From positions 5,608 through 33,527 of the forward strand of contig NZ_DGDC01000016.1 of NCBI RefSeq assembly GCF_002385225.1: a stretch of 27,920 bases of DNA, given 5' to 3'. A model generated the notes under the pieces. The model was not told the origin of the DNA. It did no database searches and saw only the letters and a list, made by a program, of their open reading frames with translations. The translations under genes were made by a program, and so were the position numbers. Shown one piece after another: positions 1 through 8,209 of the stretch (position 1 is its first letter; each line of letters starts with the position of its first letter). This DNA comes from Psychrobacter sp. UBA3962 (GTDB lineage: Bacteria > Pseudomonadota > Gammaproteobacteria > Pseudomonadales > Moraxellaceae).

Positions 1-24
1 GTTCAAGTCCGACCACCGGTACCA
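1..24 (+). tRNA. 3' end of a tRNA gene (partial)
   Basis: The first 24 bases read as the T-loop (TTCAAGT), the 3' T-stem, the 3' acceptor strand and an encoded CCA (22-24). The 5' part, including the anticodon, lies outside the window, so the amino acid cannot be named. An integrase gene starts 163 bp downstream, so this end is the probable attachment site (attL) of an integrated island. Confidence 0.75.
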
Positions 25-57
25 TTACATAGTTCTATATAGTTTTATACTATCCTC

Positions 58-86
58 AAGCCCTTGTTTATCAAGGGCTTTGTTGT
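58..86 (+). terminator. Rho-independent terminator of the tRNA transcript
   Basis: A perfect 9-bp stem AAGCCCTTG / CAAGGGCTT with the loop TTTAT is followed by TGTTGT. It lies about 35 bp after the tRNA CCA end and reads in the same direction. Confidence 0.75.
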
Positions 87-114
87 ATCTGGTGTATTAT
101 ACTGTCCTGTAGAA

Positions 115-180
115 TGTACACTAATCCCTGCATTTAATGTACACTCTGATGTACACTGATTTAAATGTACATTGGATTAG
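115..180 (+). repeat. TGTACA repeat cluster, candidate integrase arm sites
   Basis: TGTACA occurs at 115-120, 138-143, 150-155 and 166-171, mostly as AATGTACA or TGTACACT. The cluster is bracketed by the inverted pair CTAATCC (121-127) and GGATTAG (174-180). It sits between the tRNA end and the integrase start codon, where arm-type binding sites or an autoregulatory operator of tRNA-island integrases are usually found. The function is inferred. Confidence 0.45.
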
Positions 181-186
181 ACCACC

Positions 187-1548
187 ATGACACAACGCAA
201 ACCCATCTCTTCTGATCGCAGTATCTCCAGCCATACAGCTGAAGATAAAGAATACCTTGTGTCTGTTAAGAACCACCCCAAGCTTTATTTGATGGTCAGG
301 CCCAACGGTACAAAGTCATGGGTTTACCGTTACAACTCCCCTATCACTAAAAAAGCCAAGAGAATCTCATTAGGTATTTATCCTAATGTGAAGCTTTCTC
401 GTGCGTATGAAATTTGGCATGAGTATGAAAACCTAATCAGTAAAAATATTGACCCTAAAGACTATCGTAAAGAAAAAGAACAAACACTTTTAATTTTAAA
501 TAAAAATACTTTTAAGCACTTTGCTTGGGAATATTTTGATAGCTTGGAGCAGATCCAAAAATCAAATACTCTAATACGAAAAAAAGGACGTATTAAACTG
601 TTATGTGACTATGTTGGTAATCAACCAATCAAGGATATTACAGCACCACAAATGCTAGAGGTACTGCTCGATATTCAAAACAGCTCGCTTAATAAACAAG
701 GTAAGCCTACAGATAAGGCTGAAAGATGTGCTGGTATTGCCAGCGATATATTTGTGTATGCTGGTGCTCGTGGTTTTTGTGACTCAAATCCAGCGGACTT
801 AATTAAAAGTCAGTTAGCCACTGCTCGTTATGGTCACAGACCAGCAGTAACTAAACCTAAAGAGCTGGCTAAGCTGCTAAGGGATATTGAGACCTTAGAT
901 GCAGATATGAATACCTTGAACTCACTTAGGCTATTAGCTATGCTGTTTGTTCGTAATGGTGATATTAGACGAATGAGATGGGCTGACTTAGACTTGGTTG
1001 AGGGTCGATGGAAGCTTAATCCCCTAAAAGGTCAAGGCAAGGTCAATATGGTTAAAGAGATGGTTGTTCCTTTGCCTAGACAGGCTATAGAGTTATTGCA
1101 TGAACAGCATAAATTAAACGGTCACACTGAATATGTTTTTTATAGCGCTACTGCAAAAAAACATAACATCATTTCAGAAAACACAGCTACTAAACAGCTT
1201 AATAAGTTAGGCTACCAAGGCATTCATTGTGTACACGGCTTTAGAGCAACAGCTAAAACCATCTTACAAGAGCATTTAAAGTATCCCCTACTGCTTGTAG
1301 AGATGGCGCTAGGCCATACTACTAAAGACCCAAACGGAGCCGCATATGGTCGATTTGAGTACATCGACGATAGAGCTGAGATGATGCAGAAATGGGCTGA
1401 CTATCTAGATGCGTTAAGGGCTGGCGAGAGTACTGATCAGTTTATCCATAACAGCACGGCAAAAAAGCCTGCAGATGAACTGCAGGCTTTGATTGATAAA
1501 TTGGGTGACGAGGTAGCATTAAAGTTATTAAGGGGATTAGCCACATAA
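187..1548 (+). CDS. P4-type tyrosine integrase (DUF4102 arm-binding family)
   Basis: A 453-residue site-specific recombinase that would integrate and excise the island at the adjacent tRNA gene. The N-terminal part (about residues 25-95, with SWVYRYNSP and SLGIYPNVKLSRA) is the DUF4102 arm-type DNA-binding domain. A central SAM-like core-binding region follows. The C-terminal catalytic domain shows the usual landmarks: an arginine segment in FVRNGDIRRMRWADLDL, the HGFRATAKT box, the LGHT histidine and the nucleophile region AYGRFEYIDDRAEMMQKWAD. Length is slightly above the roughly 400-430 residues typical of the family because of a C-terminal extension. The extension's coding DNA holds a perfect 11-bp inverted repeat (see the terminator at 1461-1490). 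The ATG follows the TGTACA cluster directly and has no strong Shine-Dalgarno sequence. The gene appears intact. Confidence 0.93.
   Translation: MTQRKPISSDRSISSHTAEDKEYLVSVKNHPKLYLMVRPNGTKSWVYRYNSPITKKAKRISLGIYPNVKLSRAYEIWHEYENLISKNIDPKDYRKEKEQTLLILNKNTFKHFAWEYFDSLEQIQKSNTLIRKKGRIKLLCDYVGNQPIKDITAPQMLEVLLDIQNSSLNKQGKPTDKAERCAGIASDIFVYAGARGFCDSNPADLIKSQLATARYGHRPAVTKPKELAKLLRDIETLDADMNTLNSLRLLAMLFVRNGDIRRMRWADLDLVEGRWKLNPLKGQGKVNMVKEMVVPLPRQAIELLHEQHKLNGHTEYVFYSATAKKHNIISENTATKQLNKLGYQGIHCVHGFRATAKTILQEHLKYPLLLVEMALGHTTKDPNGAAYGRFEYIDDRAEMMQKWADYLDALRAGESTDQFIHNSTAKKPADELQALIDKLGDEVALKLLRGLAT
1461..1490 (-). terminator. Terminator inside the integrase 3' end, reading leftward
   Basis: A perfect 11-bp stem, AAAGCCTGCAG / CTGCAGGCTTT with loop ATGAA, lies within the integrase reading frame. 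On the minus strand the stem is followed by a run of six T. It would therefore end transcripts of the convergent secreted-protein gene at 1603-2004. Confidence 0.6.
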
Positions 1549-1602
1549 CCCACCTTATGAATAGCTCCTTGGCAACACCCAAAAGACTTCCATAAAACTA
1601 TA

Positions 1603-2004
1603 TTATTTTGCGCAAATATCAAATTTGTTATCAGCTGATTTATAGCAATACAGGAGATTGCCGTAATAAGAACTACTATCCCCTTCTATTCTTTTATAAG
1701 TTGTAGCGTTTCTTACATAAGTTTCAATAGGTGTCGTACCTTGAACATAGCTACACTTACCCTTACTGTCACAAGATCCATCAAACTCATAAAAAGCTTT
1801 ACTTGTACGTAGTTTAATATAAAAGCCTTCTTCATTTGTCCCAGAAAGGTGAAGACAGCTCTCCTTCTCAATTAATTTATCCCCACTAAACAGATGACAC
1901 TCTAAGATCTCATCAGGATTTTTATGAGTGACACCAAAAGCTTGAACACTCGCTAAAAGCAGAGGAATAGAGCTAATTAATAATATAGATTTCATATTTT
2001 CCAT
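1603..2004 (-). CDS. Small secreted protein of unknown function
   Basis: A 133-residue protein with a clear Sec signal peptide: Lys5, a hydrophobic stretch ILLISSIPLLLASVQA and a probable cleavage near residue 22-24. The mature part has six cysteines (in ECHLF, SCLHL, GSCDS, GKCSY, LYCYK and DICAK), which suggests disulphides in the periplasm or outside the cell. I do not recognise the family. The start at 2004 is chosen because AAGGTAAAG lies just upstream; a second Met (MKSILL) three codons later is also possible. It converges on the integrase and diverges from cas1, so it is island cargo rather than part of the CRISPR operon. Confidence 0.7.
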   Translation of the reverse strand: MENMKSILLISSIPLLLASVQAFGVTHKNPDEILECHLFSGDKLIEKESCLHLSGTNEEGFYIKLRTSKAFYEFDGSCDSKGKCSYVQGTTPIETYVRNATTYKRIEGDSSSYYGNLLYCYKSADNKFDICAK

Positions 2005-2124
2005 GATCTTTACCTTAAAATAAAAAAGTTAACTAAGGCTGAGGAAGTCAGCACCATACTTTTATTCAATACAGCTCACCTTAACCATCTCACCTCACTG
2101 AATATTCATGATAATTGATTATTT

Positions 2125-2141
2125 ACGACATTCAATGTCGT
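2125..2141. promoter_or_regulatory. Perfect 17-bp palindrome upstream of the cas operon
   Basis: ACGACATT-C-AATGTCGT is a perfect dyad with 8-bp arms around one base. It lies 87 bp before the cas1 ATG and just upstream of the candidate cas promoter, in the divergent gap between cas1 and the secreted-protein gene. Its size and symmetry fit an operator for a dimeric regulator. The regulator is unknown. Confidence 0.5.
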
Positions 2142-2158
2142 TAAATGTCTGTTTAGTA

Positions 2159-2187
2159 TTGCTTATCTCATGATATTGAAATAGTAT
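2159..2187 (+). promoter_or_regulatory. Candidate sigma-70 promoter of the cas operon
   Basis: TTGCTT (2159-2164) and TAGTAT (2182-2187) are separated by 17 bp, about 40 bp before the cas1 ATG. The match to consensus is moderate. A ribosome binding site (AAGGA, about 2214-2218) follows before cas1. Confidence 0.35.
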
Positions 2188-2227
2188 TTATCCATAGAGC
2201 AAGTATGGTATTCAAGGATAGTTAGTT

Positions 2228-3220
2228 ATGCGTAAAACTAATGTATATACGGATAATAGCTTTACATCTTCAGAGCTTAAAGCCATTTTGCATTCCAAAC
2301 GTGGCAATATCTTTTATATACAATACTGCCGCGTCCTTCAAAAAGATGGAAGAGTTTTATATCTCACCGAAGATGATAAAGCCAATCAATACTTCAACAT
2401 CCCTATTGCCAATACGACTTCAATATTACTGGGTACAGGTACTTCTATCACACAAGCCGCTATGCGTCTGCTATCTCAAGCGGGCGTACTGGTTGGTTTC
2501 TGTGGCGGCGGTGGTACACCTCTATTTATGGGTAGCGAGAAAGAAATCTTTGTCGAATGGCTGACGCCGCAAAGTGAATACCGACCTACCGAGTACATTC
2601 AAGGTTGGATGAGTTGGTGGTTTGATGATAACAAACGTTTGCAAGCCGCCCAAGCCATGCAGCTTGCCCGCATCGAGTTTTTGCGATGTGTTTGGCAACG
2701 AGACAAAGACTTTAAGCAACACGGCTTTGACAGTCATGATAATCACATCGCAAGCTTACTCGATGAACACAAACGCCAAATACCTCTGCAAGACAAAACC
2801 ATGCATTTACTGCAACTAGAAGCTCGTCTGACTAAAGCACTGTATAGAGTCGCCGCTGAAAACACCAACTATACTGGCTTTACTCGTGACCATGATGGTT
2901 TAGATAAAGCCAATGGCTTTTTAAATCATGGCAATTATTTAGCATACGGGCTTGGTGCAACCACCGCTTGGGTACTCGGCATCCCTCATGGCTTTGCCGT
3001 CATGCATGGCAAAACCAGACGTGGCGCTTTGGTGTTTGATATCGCTGATATTGTGAAAGATGCGCTAGTGTTACCGCTTTCGTTTATTTGCGCCAGTGAA
3101 AATCTCAGCGAGAAAGAGTATCGCCAAGAGTGCTTAAATTACTTTACCCAATATAAGGCACTTGATGAGATGTTTGAAGTGGTGAAGAGTTTAGCAATTA
3201 AGACAGATTGGAAAATTTAA
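2228..3220 (+). CDS. cas1: CRISPR-associated endonuclease Cas1, type I-F
   Basis: A 330-residue integrase of the spacer-acquisition complex. Together with the Cas2 domain of the next protein it would insert new spacers at the leader end of the array. The metal-binding residues of the Cas1 family can be placed: Glu198 in LQLEARLTKALY, His260 in GFAVMHGKTRRG, and Asp271 or Asp274 in LVFDIADIVKD. Length and the motif GNYLAYGLGATTAWVLGIPH agree with type I-F Cas1. The start has AAGGA about ten bases upstream. It is the first gene of a six-gene operon; cas2-3 starts only 3 bp after its stop codon, so the two are probably translated together. Confidence 0.96.
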   Translation: MRKTNVYTDNSFTSSELKAILHSKRGNIFYIQYCRVLQKDGRVLYLTEDDKANQYFNIPIANTTSILLGTGTSITQAAMRLLSQAGVLVGFCGGGGTPLFMGSEKEIFVEWLTPQSEYRPTEYIQGWMSWWFDDNKRLQAAQAMQLARIEFLRCVWQRDKDFKQHGFDSHDNHIASLLDEHKRQIPLQDKTMHLLQLEARLTKALYRVAAENTNYTGFTRDHDGLDKANGFLNHGNYLAYGLGATTAWVLGIPHGFAVMHGKTRRGALVFDIADIVKDALVLPLSFICASENLSEKEYRQECLNYFTQYKALDEMFEVVKSLAIKTDWKI

Positions 3221-3223
3221 ATT

Positions 3224-6200
3224 ATGCTCGTCACCTTTGTCTCTCAATGTGAGAAAAAAGCCCTGAAACGTACTCGGCGTATTCTCGATGCATTTGCCAA
3301 TCGGATTGGTAGTAATGTGTGGCAAACGGCAATTACCGAAGATGGACTAATGACAGTCAAACGTTTGCTACGTCAGTCTGCCACTCGCTCAACTGCTGTT
3401 AGCTGTCATCGAGTGCGTACACGTCAGCGTACTGAACTACTATGGATTGTAGGCAATAAACGTAAGTTTAATGAAGTCGGGATAGTGCCTGTGAATAGTA
3501 CCAAGCGCAATATTTTACACCGCGAATGGGAGAATGACTGGGCCTATCTTAGTAGTATTCAAATCATGGCCACCTTAGCTGCATTACTTCATGATATTGG
3601 CAAATCAACCAACGGTTTTCAAGAAAAGCTATTAAAAGGTAGTAAGTCTGGTGATCCGTATCGACATGAGTGGATATCACTAAAGCTATTTAGCCTTATT
3701 ATTCAGGACTGTAAAACAGATGAAGAGTGGTTGAATCGCTTAGCTAACTTGTCTGACTGGTTAAATGATAAAGATATAGATAAAAAATTCTCAACATTAA
3801 ACCCTGACGCACCTATCATCGGTAATATGCCCCCACTCGCTCAATGGCTTGCCTGGCTTATCGTCACTCATCATCGTTTACCTCCTTTAAAAGAAGTATT
3901 TTTGTCATCCTCACAAATCGAACGATTTAATACAACGAACCAAGTTATAGATTTAAAAGGTAATTTGCACGAGTTCTATAGTCAATTAAAGCCTGTCGAT
4001 TATTGGGTAAAGAACCCTAAATCATTGTTACCGCCATCAGATGGTGGTATGAGCAAAAAACAATTGCAGGATTTTTGGCAATTTAATAATTTAGTGATTC
4101 ATAGTTCAGCTTGGCAAAAAACACTCAAGCGTTGGTCAGAAAAAGCATTAAATGATTCAACCTTGATGCAAATAAGTAAACAGGCTAACTCTAGTCATCA
4201 TAACGATCCTACTATCACTGACCCTTTATTGATGCATTTATCACGCCTTTGTCTAATGATTGGCGACCATAACTACTCTAGTTTAAAGGTCGACGATAGG
4301 CGCTGTATTAAAGTTAAGGAGAGCTTTACTAAGCTTGCAGCCAATACTACTAAAACTACAGGCCATCAGAGTGATGAAGAAAATAAGACGGTTATCAAAC
4401 AGTCTTTAGAGGAGCATTTAATAGGCGTGGCTCAGTTTACCTCCCACTTTGCACGCACTCTTCCAATTATTGCTAGTGAAATGCCACACCTAAAAAACCA
4501 TGATCCACTTGCCAAACCTACAGGAGTAGATCGCTTTAAATGGCAAAACAGTGCTTTTAAGTTGGCTGCAAAACACCAGCAAGCCAGCAAAGACCATGGG
4601 TTTTTTGGAGTTAATATGGCCTCTACCGGTGCAGGTAAAACTATCGGTAATGCTCGGATTATGTATGGTTTAGCAGACCAGAAAAAAGGAGCGCGTTTTA
4701 CCATTGCTTTAGGGCTTCGAGTGCTAACACTCCAGACCGGACTAAGCTTTCGTAAGAACTTGAACTTACAAGACGACCAACTGGCTATCTTGGTCGGTGG
4801 TCGTGCGCATAGAAAACTGTTTGAAATGAATCATAATCCAGACACAGGTGAGGCTACCGAAATAGCACAAGAAGCTGATACACGTTATGGCGCTCAAGCC
4901 TTTGGAAGTGAATCAAGCGAGGAATTGGTAGATGAACTTGTCGACAGTAGTATTGATTATGATGATTACGAGGCTTTAAATCTTGATACCGTTATATCTA
5001 ATCCTAAAGCACGCGATCTACTGTTCGCACCTATTGTTACCTGTACTGTAGACCATCTCATTCAAGCCAGCGAGTGTAAAAGAGGTGGAAAGTACATAGC
5101 CCCTTTGCTGAGACTACTTAGCAGTGACTTGATTCTTGATGAGCCTGACGACTTCGATCAAGCAGACCTACCTGCCTTAACTCGCTTGATGTATTTGGCT
5201 GGATTGATGGGTACCCGCGTATTACTTTCTTCAGCAACACTAACACCTGACTTAGTTACCGGATTATTTAATGCTTATTTGTCAGGACGCCATGTCTTTA
5301 ATAAAAGTCAAAATAAGCCTTCGCCTAAAGTTGTTTGCGCTTGGTTTGATGAGCAGCCAAATTCAGCATTTGCAACTAACTGCGCCAATACTGATGAGTT
5401 TTTTAGAACTCACAATAGCTTTAGTACTAAACGTGCTGCTTATCTAGATAAGCAGACAATTAGACGTCAGGCAGAAATACTACCTCTAAACTTACCTAAA
5501 TATAGCAATGACACGCAAGATGAGTTTTATGCATCCCTTGCTCAAACTTTATTACATGGAGCCATTTCCTTACATAAAGATCATGCCTTTAGTTACCCAG
5601 ATACGGGTCAAAACGTTAGTATTGGCTTAGTACGCATTGCCAATGTGAATAATATTACTGGTATCTCTCAACAATTCTTCAATCCAAGTAAGATATCAAT
5701 TCCTGAAGATACTATTATTCATGTCGCTTGTTACCATGCCAAGCAATTGCTACTCTTGCGCAATAGTCTTGAGAATAAACTAGACCGTATTTTAGACCGT
5801 AACAACGGTGCGATGCCTTATGATCATAACGAGGTTTCTGACATACTGCACCAGCACCCAGTTAAAAATCATATTTTTATGGTCCTTGCTACACCTGTTG
5901 CGGAGGTAGGTCGTGATCATGATTATGACTGGGCTATAGTCGAACCGTCTTCTATGCGCTCTATTATTCAGCTGGCAGGTCGAATCTGGCGTCATCGCCC
6001 CAATAAAGTTGCCACTACAACCAATATGCTCTTGCTGCAATATAATATTCGCTACTTTAAACAAAGCCATAGTAAGCGCTCTATATTTACAAGACCGGGC
6101 TTTGAAACAGGGAGCATCAAACCTGAAAGCTATGACTTAAATAATTTAATTGCTAAAGAGCAGCTCAGCCATATTGATGCAAGACCACGTATTATTAGCC

Positions 6201-6772
6201 CAGTGCAAGCCGATAACACAGAATTAAAGCAAGCACGAAGTTTAGACGAGCTTGAGCATTTAGTGATGAAGGATCTGATGAATAGTAATAAGTTAAATTA
6301 CGTCAATGCTTATTATCATCCACTGACACCAGCCAACCGTGTACATACCCATTTACAGCAAATCAGCCCTTTCCGCTCTGGTAGTCCACAACAAGATTGG
6401 TTGCTTATCCCACGTTCATTAGAAGAGGCGACTGAAGGTGGATCCCTAGCCTTTGAAAAAGAAACAGAGGACTTTAGTGGCTGTGATTACGATGCCTACT
6501 ATCACGAAGATGTTCTTGAACAAGGCTTGATGTATGCCGGTAAGCATAATAAAGAAGTTATGAAAATGAAGTTTGAGTTTAACCACCCTCAAGTAAAACC
6601 TTGGCTCTACTCAGACGTTAGAGACGTATTACATACACTACAAAGTAAAGAGCCTGATAAAAGCTTACGCTCGCTTGCTGTAGCTTATTCCTCTGTATCT
6701 CTTGAACGCCTTACAACTAACAATAGTAAAGGATGGCTATATCATGAGTACTTCGGCTTTATAAAACAATAA
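3224..6772 (+). CDS. cas3: Cas2-Cas3 fusion, type I-F helicase-nuclease
   Basis: A 1182-residue fusion typical of type I-F. The first ~95 residues are a Cas2 domain that works with Cas1 in adaptation. An HD nuclease domain follows, with the HD pair in LLHDIGKS (about 121-128), His148 in PYRHEW and the pair in VTHHRLPP near residue 215. The superfamily 2 helicase has Walker A STGAGKT (467-473), the Walker B form LILDEPDD (about 636-643), motif III LSSATLTP (about 668-675) and motif VI QLAGRIWRHR (916-925). A C-terminal domain completes the protein. After the Csy complex has bound its target, this protein would be recruited to unwind and degrade that DNA. All key residues are present and the frame is uninterrupted. 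Confidence 0.96.
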   Translation: MLVTFVSQCEKKALKRTRRILDAFANRIGSNVWQTAITEDGLMTVKRLLRQSATRSTAVSCHRVRTRQRTELLWIVGNKRKFNEVGIVPVNSTKRNILHREWENDWAYLSSIQIMATLAALLHDIGKSTNGFQEKLLKGSKSGDPYRHEWISLKLFSLIIQDCKTDEEWLNRLANLSDWLNDKDIDKKFSTLNPDAPIIGNMPPLAQWLAWLIVTHHRLPPLKEVFLSSSQIERFNTTNQVIDLKGNLHEFYSQLKPVDYWVKNPKSLLPPSDGGMSKKQLQDFWQFNNLVIHSSAWQKTLKRWSEKALNDSTLMQISKQANSSHHNDPTITDPLLMHLSRLCLMIGDHNYSSLKVDDRRCIKVKESFTKLAANTTKTTGHQSDEENKTVIKQSLEEHLIGVAQFTSHFARTLPIIASEMPHLKNHDPLAKPTGVDRFKWQNSAFKLAAKHQQASKDHGFFGVNMASTGAGKTIGNARIMYGLADQKKGARFTIALGLRVLTLQTGLSFRKNLNLQDDQLAILVGGRAHRKLFEMNHNPDTGEATEIAQEADTRYGAQAFGSESSEELVDELVDSSIDYDDYEALNLDTVISNPKARDLLFAPIVTCTVDHLIQASECKRGGKYIAPLLRLLSSDLILDEPDDFDQADLPALTRLMYLAGLMGTRVLLSSATLTPDLVTGLFNAYLSGRHVFNKSQNKPSPKVVCAWFDEQPNSAFATNCANTDEFFRTHNSFSTKRAAYLDKQTIRRQAEILPLNLPKYSNDTQDEFYASLAQTLLHGAISLHKDHAFSYPDTGQNVSIGLVRIANVNNITGISQQFFNPSKISIPEDTIIHVACYHAKQLLLLRNSLENKLDRILDRNNGAMPYDHNEVSDILHQHPVKNHIFMVLATPVAEVGRDHDYDWAIVEPSSMRSIIQLAGRIWRHRPNKVATTTNMLLLQYNIRYFKQSHSKRSIFTRPGFETGSIKPESYDLNNLIAKEQLSHIDARPRIISPVQADNTELKQARSLDELEHLVMKDLMNSNKLNYVNAYYHPLTPANRVHTHLQQISPFRSGSPQQDWLLIPRSLEEATEGGSLAFEKETEDFSGCDYDAYYHEDVLEQGLMYAGKHNKEVMKMKFEFNHPQVKPWLYSDVRDVLHTLQSKEPDKSLRSLAVAYSSVSLERLTTNNSKGWLYHEYFGFIKQ

Positions 6773-6773
6773 A

Positions 6774-6833
6774 ATGAAAAACGAATTAACCTATAAAACC
6801 ATCTGGTCGGTGGTGAAGAATTATACTAAGTAA
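6774..6833 (+). CDS. Possible 19-residue peptide between cas3 and csy1
   Basis: An ATG two bases after the cas3 stop opens a 19-codon frame (begins MKNELTYKTIW, ends VVKNYTK) that fills nearly all of the 72-bp gap. Its stop codon overlaps the AAAGGAG that serves csy1. There is no clear ribosome binding site of its own, so reinitiation after cas3 would be needed. It may only couple translation, or be chance. Confidence 0.2.
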   Translation: MKNELTYKTIWSVVKNYTK

Positions 6834-6844
6834 AGGAGCCCGTT

Positions 6845-8209
6845 ATGCCCAACTTTTCGCCCGATCTGGCTAAGAATACTGTCCAGGCATTTCTAACCAG
6901 CCAGTTTGATAAAAAGACTGAAAAAGAACAAAGGCAGTTGGCTAAAGCCATTGAAGATAATGATCTGGATAAAATATCTGAGCTAAAGGAAAAGTTATCT
7001 AAATTTGAGGACAGATACTCACTAGAAGTCTGGATGGATAATGCTGCAAATAGAATGACAAAACAAATAGGCTTTGGGACCCATATATCTAAGGGTATCC
7101 ATTCAAGCTCTAAAGGTGACAATATAAACTTCGACCCTAATACAGCCTTACCAAAAGCAGTCGTCGGACATCAATCTATCAAAAATCATCAGCTAGATGC
7201 TAGCGGTAATGCGGCGGCCTTACCTCTTTATTCTTTTTTTGAATTCGAGGTACAAGATGGAAAGAAAGTTAAGGATTACATTATAGAAAATGATAATTCA
7301 TTCGAGCTATCGTTATCGTCAGACCCTGATCTATCTAAACAATATTTTAAAGCTTTCAGACAAGCATTAGTTGGAAAAAATAAGCAGCCTATAACTAGCG
7401 AATACAATAAACAAACTTTATGGCCTCATGCAAATAAACAATATACTTGCATTATCCCTCTATATCCTTCTTCATTAACCAATATTGTTTTCCAAAAAAT
7501 ACAGCACATTAAGTATTCTGACGAAACTAGCAGTAAAAGAAAAAACAGATTTTCTAATAAAGAAGATGTTATACAAGCTGCGTATCCTACTATTTCTGAT
7601 ATAGCTGTTGTTCAGCTAGGAGGTAGCAACCCTCAAGGCGTCAGTAAGCATATGAGTACTCAGGGAGGTATCAACTATCTTCTACCCTCTCTGCCGCCAA
7701 CCCTTACTCGCTACAACACTCATTTTAAACCATCAAAATTTGCGACATCTATTTTTTCAAATGCTCTTGAAAAAAGAGTAAGCCCTACTTTGCTGAAGAT
7801 CTTTAGCGCCATTGAGATCAAGCCAAATAATGTGAAAGTACGTGATCTACGTAAGCAAGCGATGGATGAGGTATTAACACAGATTTTTGATTATGCCCAC
7901 TATATGCAAAATGAACTTCCTGCCGGCTGGAGTAAGGATCAGGTAAATCTAAATGACAGCGAAAAGTTTTGGTTAGATCCAAAACGTGCAGAGCTTGAAG
8001 GTGAAGAATCTTGGAAAGAGAAGCGAGAAGCTGAAGACTGGCACAAAGATATTATTCACAGTTATGCTCGCTGGATAAACAGCTTATTACAAAAGAAATT
8101 CAAAGATATCAAAGATGGGTTTGCTGATACTGAGCACACTCAATGGGAGCGTGACATGCAAGCTATGATAGATCTGTATGAGCGTGCAGGAAAAGGAGTG
8201 TTTCTATGA
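6845..8209 (+). CDS. csy1: Csy1 / Cas8f large subunit of the type I-F complex
   Basis: A 454-residue protein whose position, length and motifs match Csy1. In characterised type I-F complexes this subunit pairs with Cas5f at the 5' handle of the crRNA and recognises the PAM. Visible family-like segments include the N-terminal helical part (residues 1-60), the glycine-rich stretch VVQLGGSNPQGVSKH near residue 256, and a charged C-terminal helical bundle from about residue 330. The start is well supported by AAAGGAG at 6832-6838. The stop codon overlaps the csy2 start (ATGA at 8206-8209), indicating coupled translation of the two foot subunits. Confidence 0.93.
   Translation: MPNFSPDLAKNTVQAFLTSQFDKKTEKEQRQLAKAIEDNDLDKISELKEKLSKFEDRYSLEVWMDNAANRMTKQIGFGTHISKGIHSSSKGDNINFDPNTALPKAVVGHQSIKNHQLDASGNAAALPLYSFFEFEVQDGKKVKDYIIENDNSFELSLSSDPDLSKQYFKAFRQALVGKNKQPITSEYNKQTLWPHANKQYTCIIPLYPSSLTNIVFQKIQHIKYSDETSSKRKNRFSNKEDVIQAAYPTISDIAVVQLGGSNPQGVSKHMSTQGGINYLLPSLPPTLTRYNTHFKPSKFATSIFSNALEKRVSPTLLKIFSAIEIKPNNVKVRDLRKQAMDEVLTQIFDYAHYMQNELPAGWSKDQVNLNDSEKFWLDPKRAELEGEESWKEKREAEDWHKDIIHSYARWINSLLQKKFKDIKDGFADTEHTQWERDMQAMIDLYERAGKGVFL

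Noticed and set aside
4432..4704. Minus-strand frames opposite cas3, csy1, csy2 and csy3
   Set aside because: No ribosome binding sites or recognisable domains; shadows of the cas genes.
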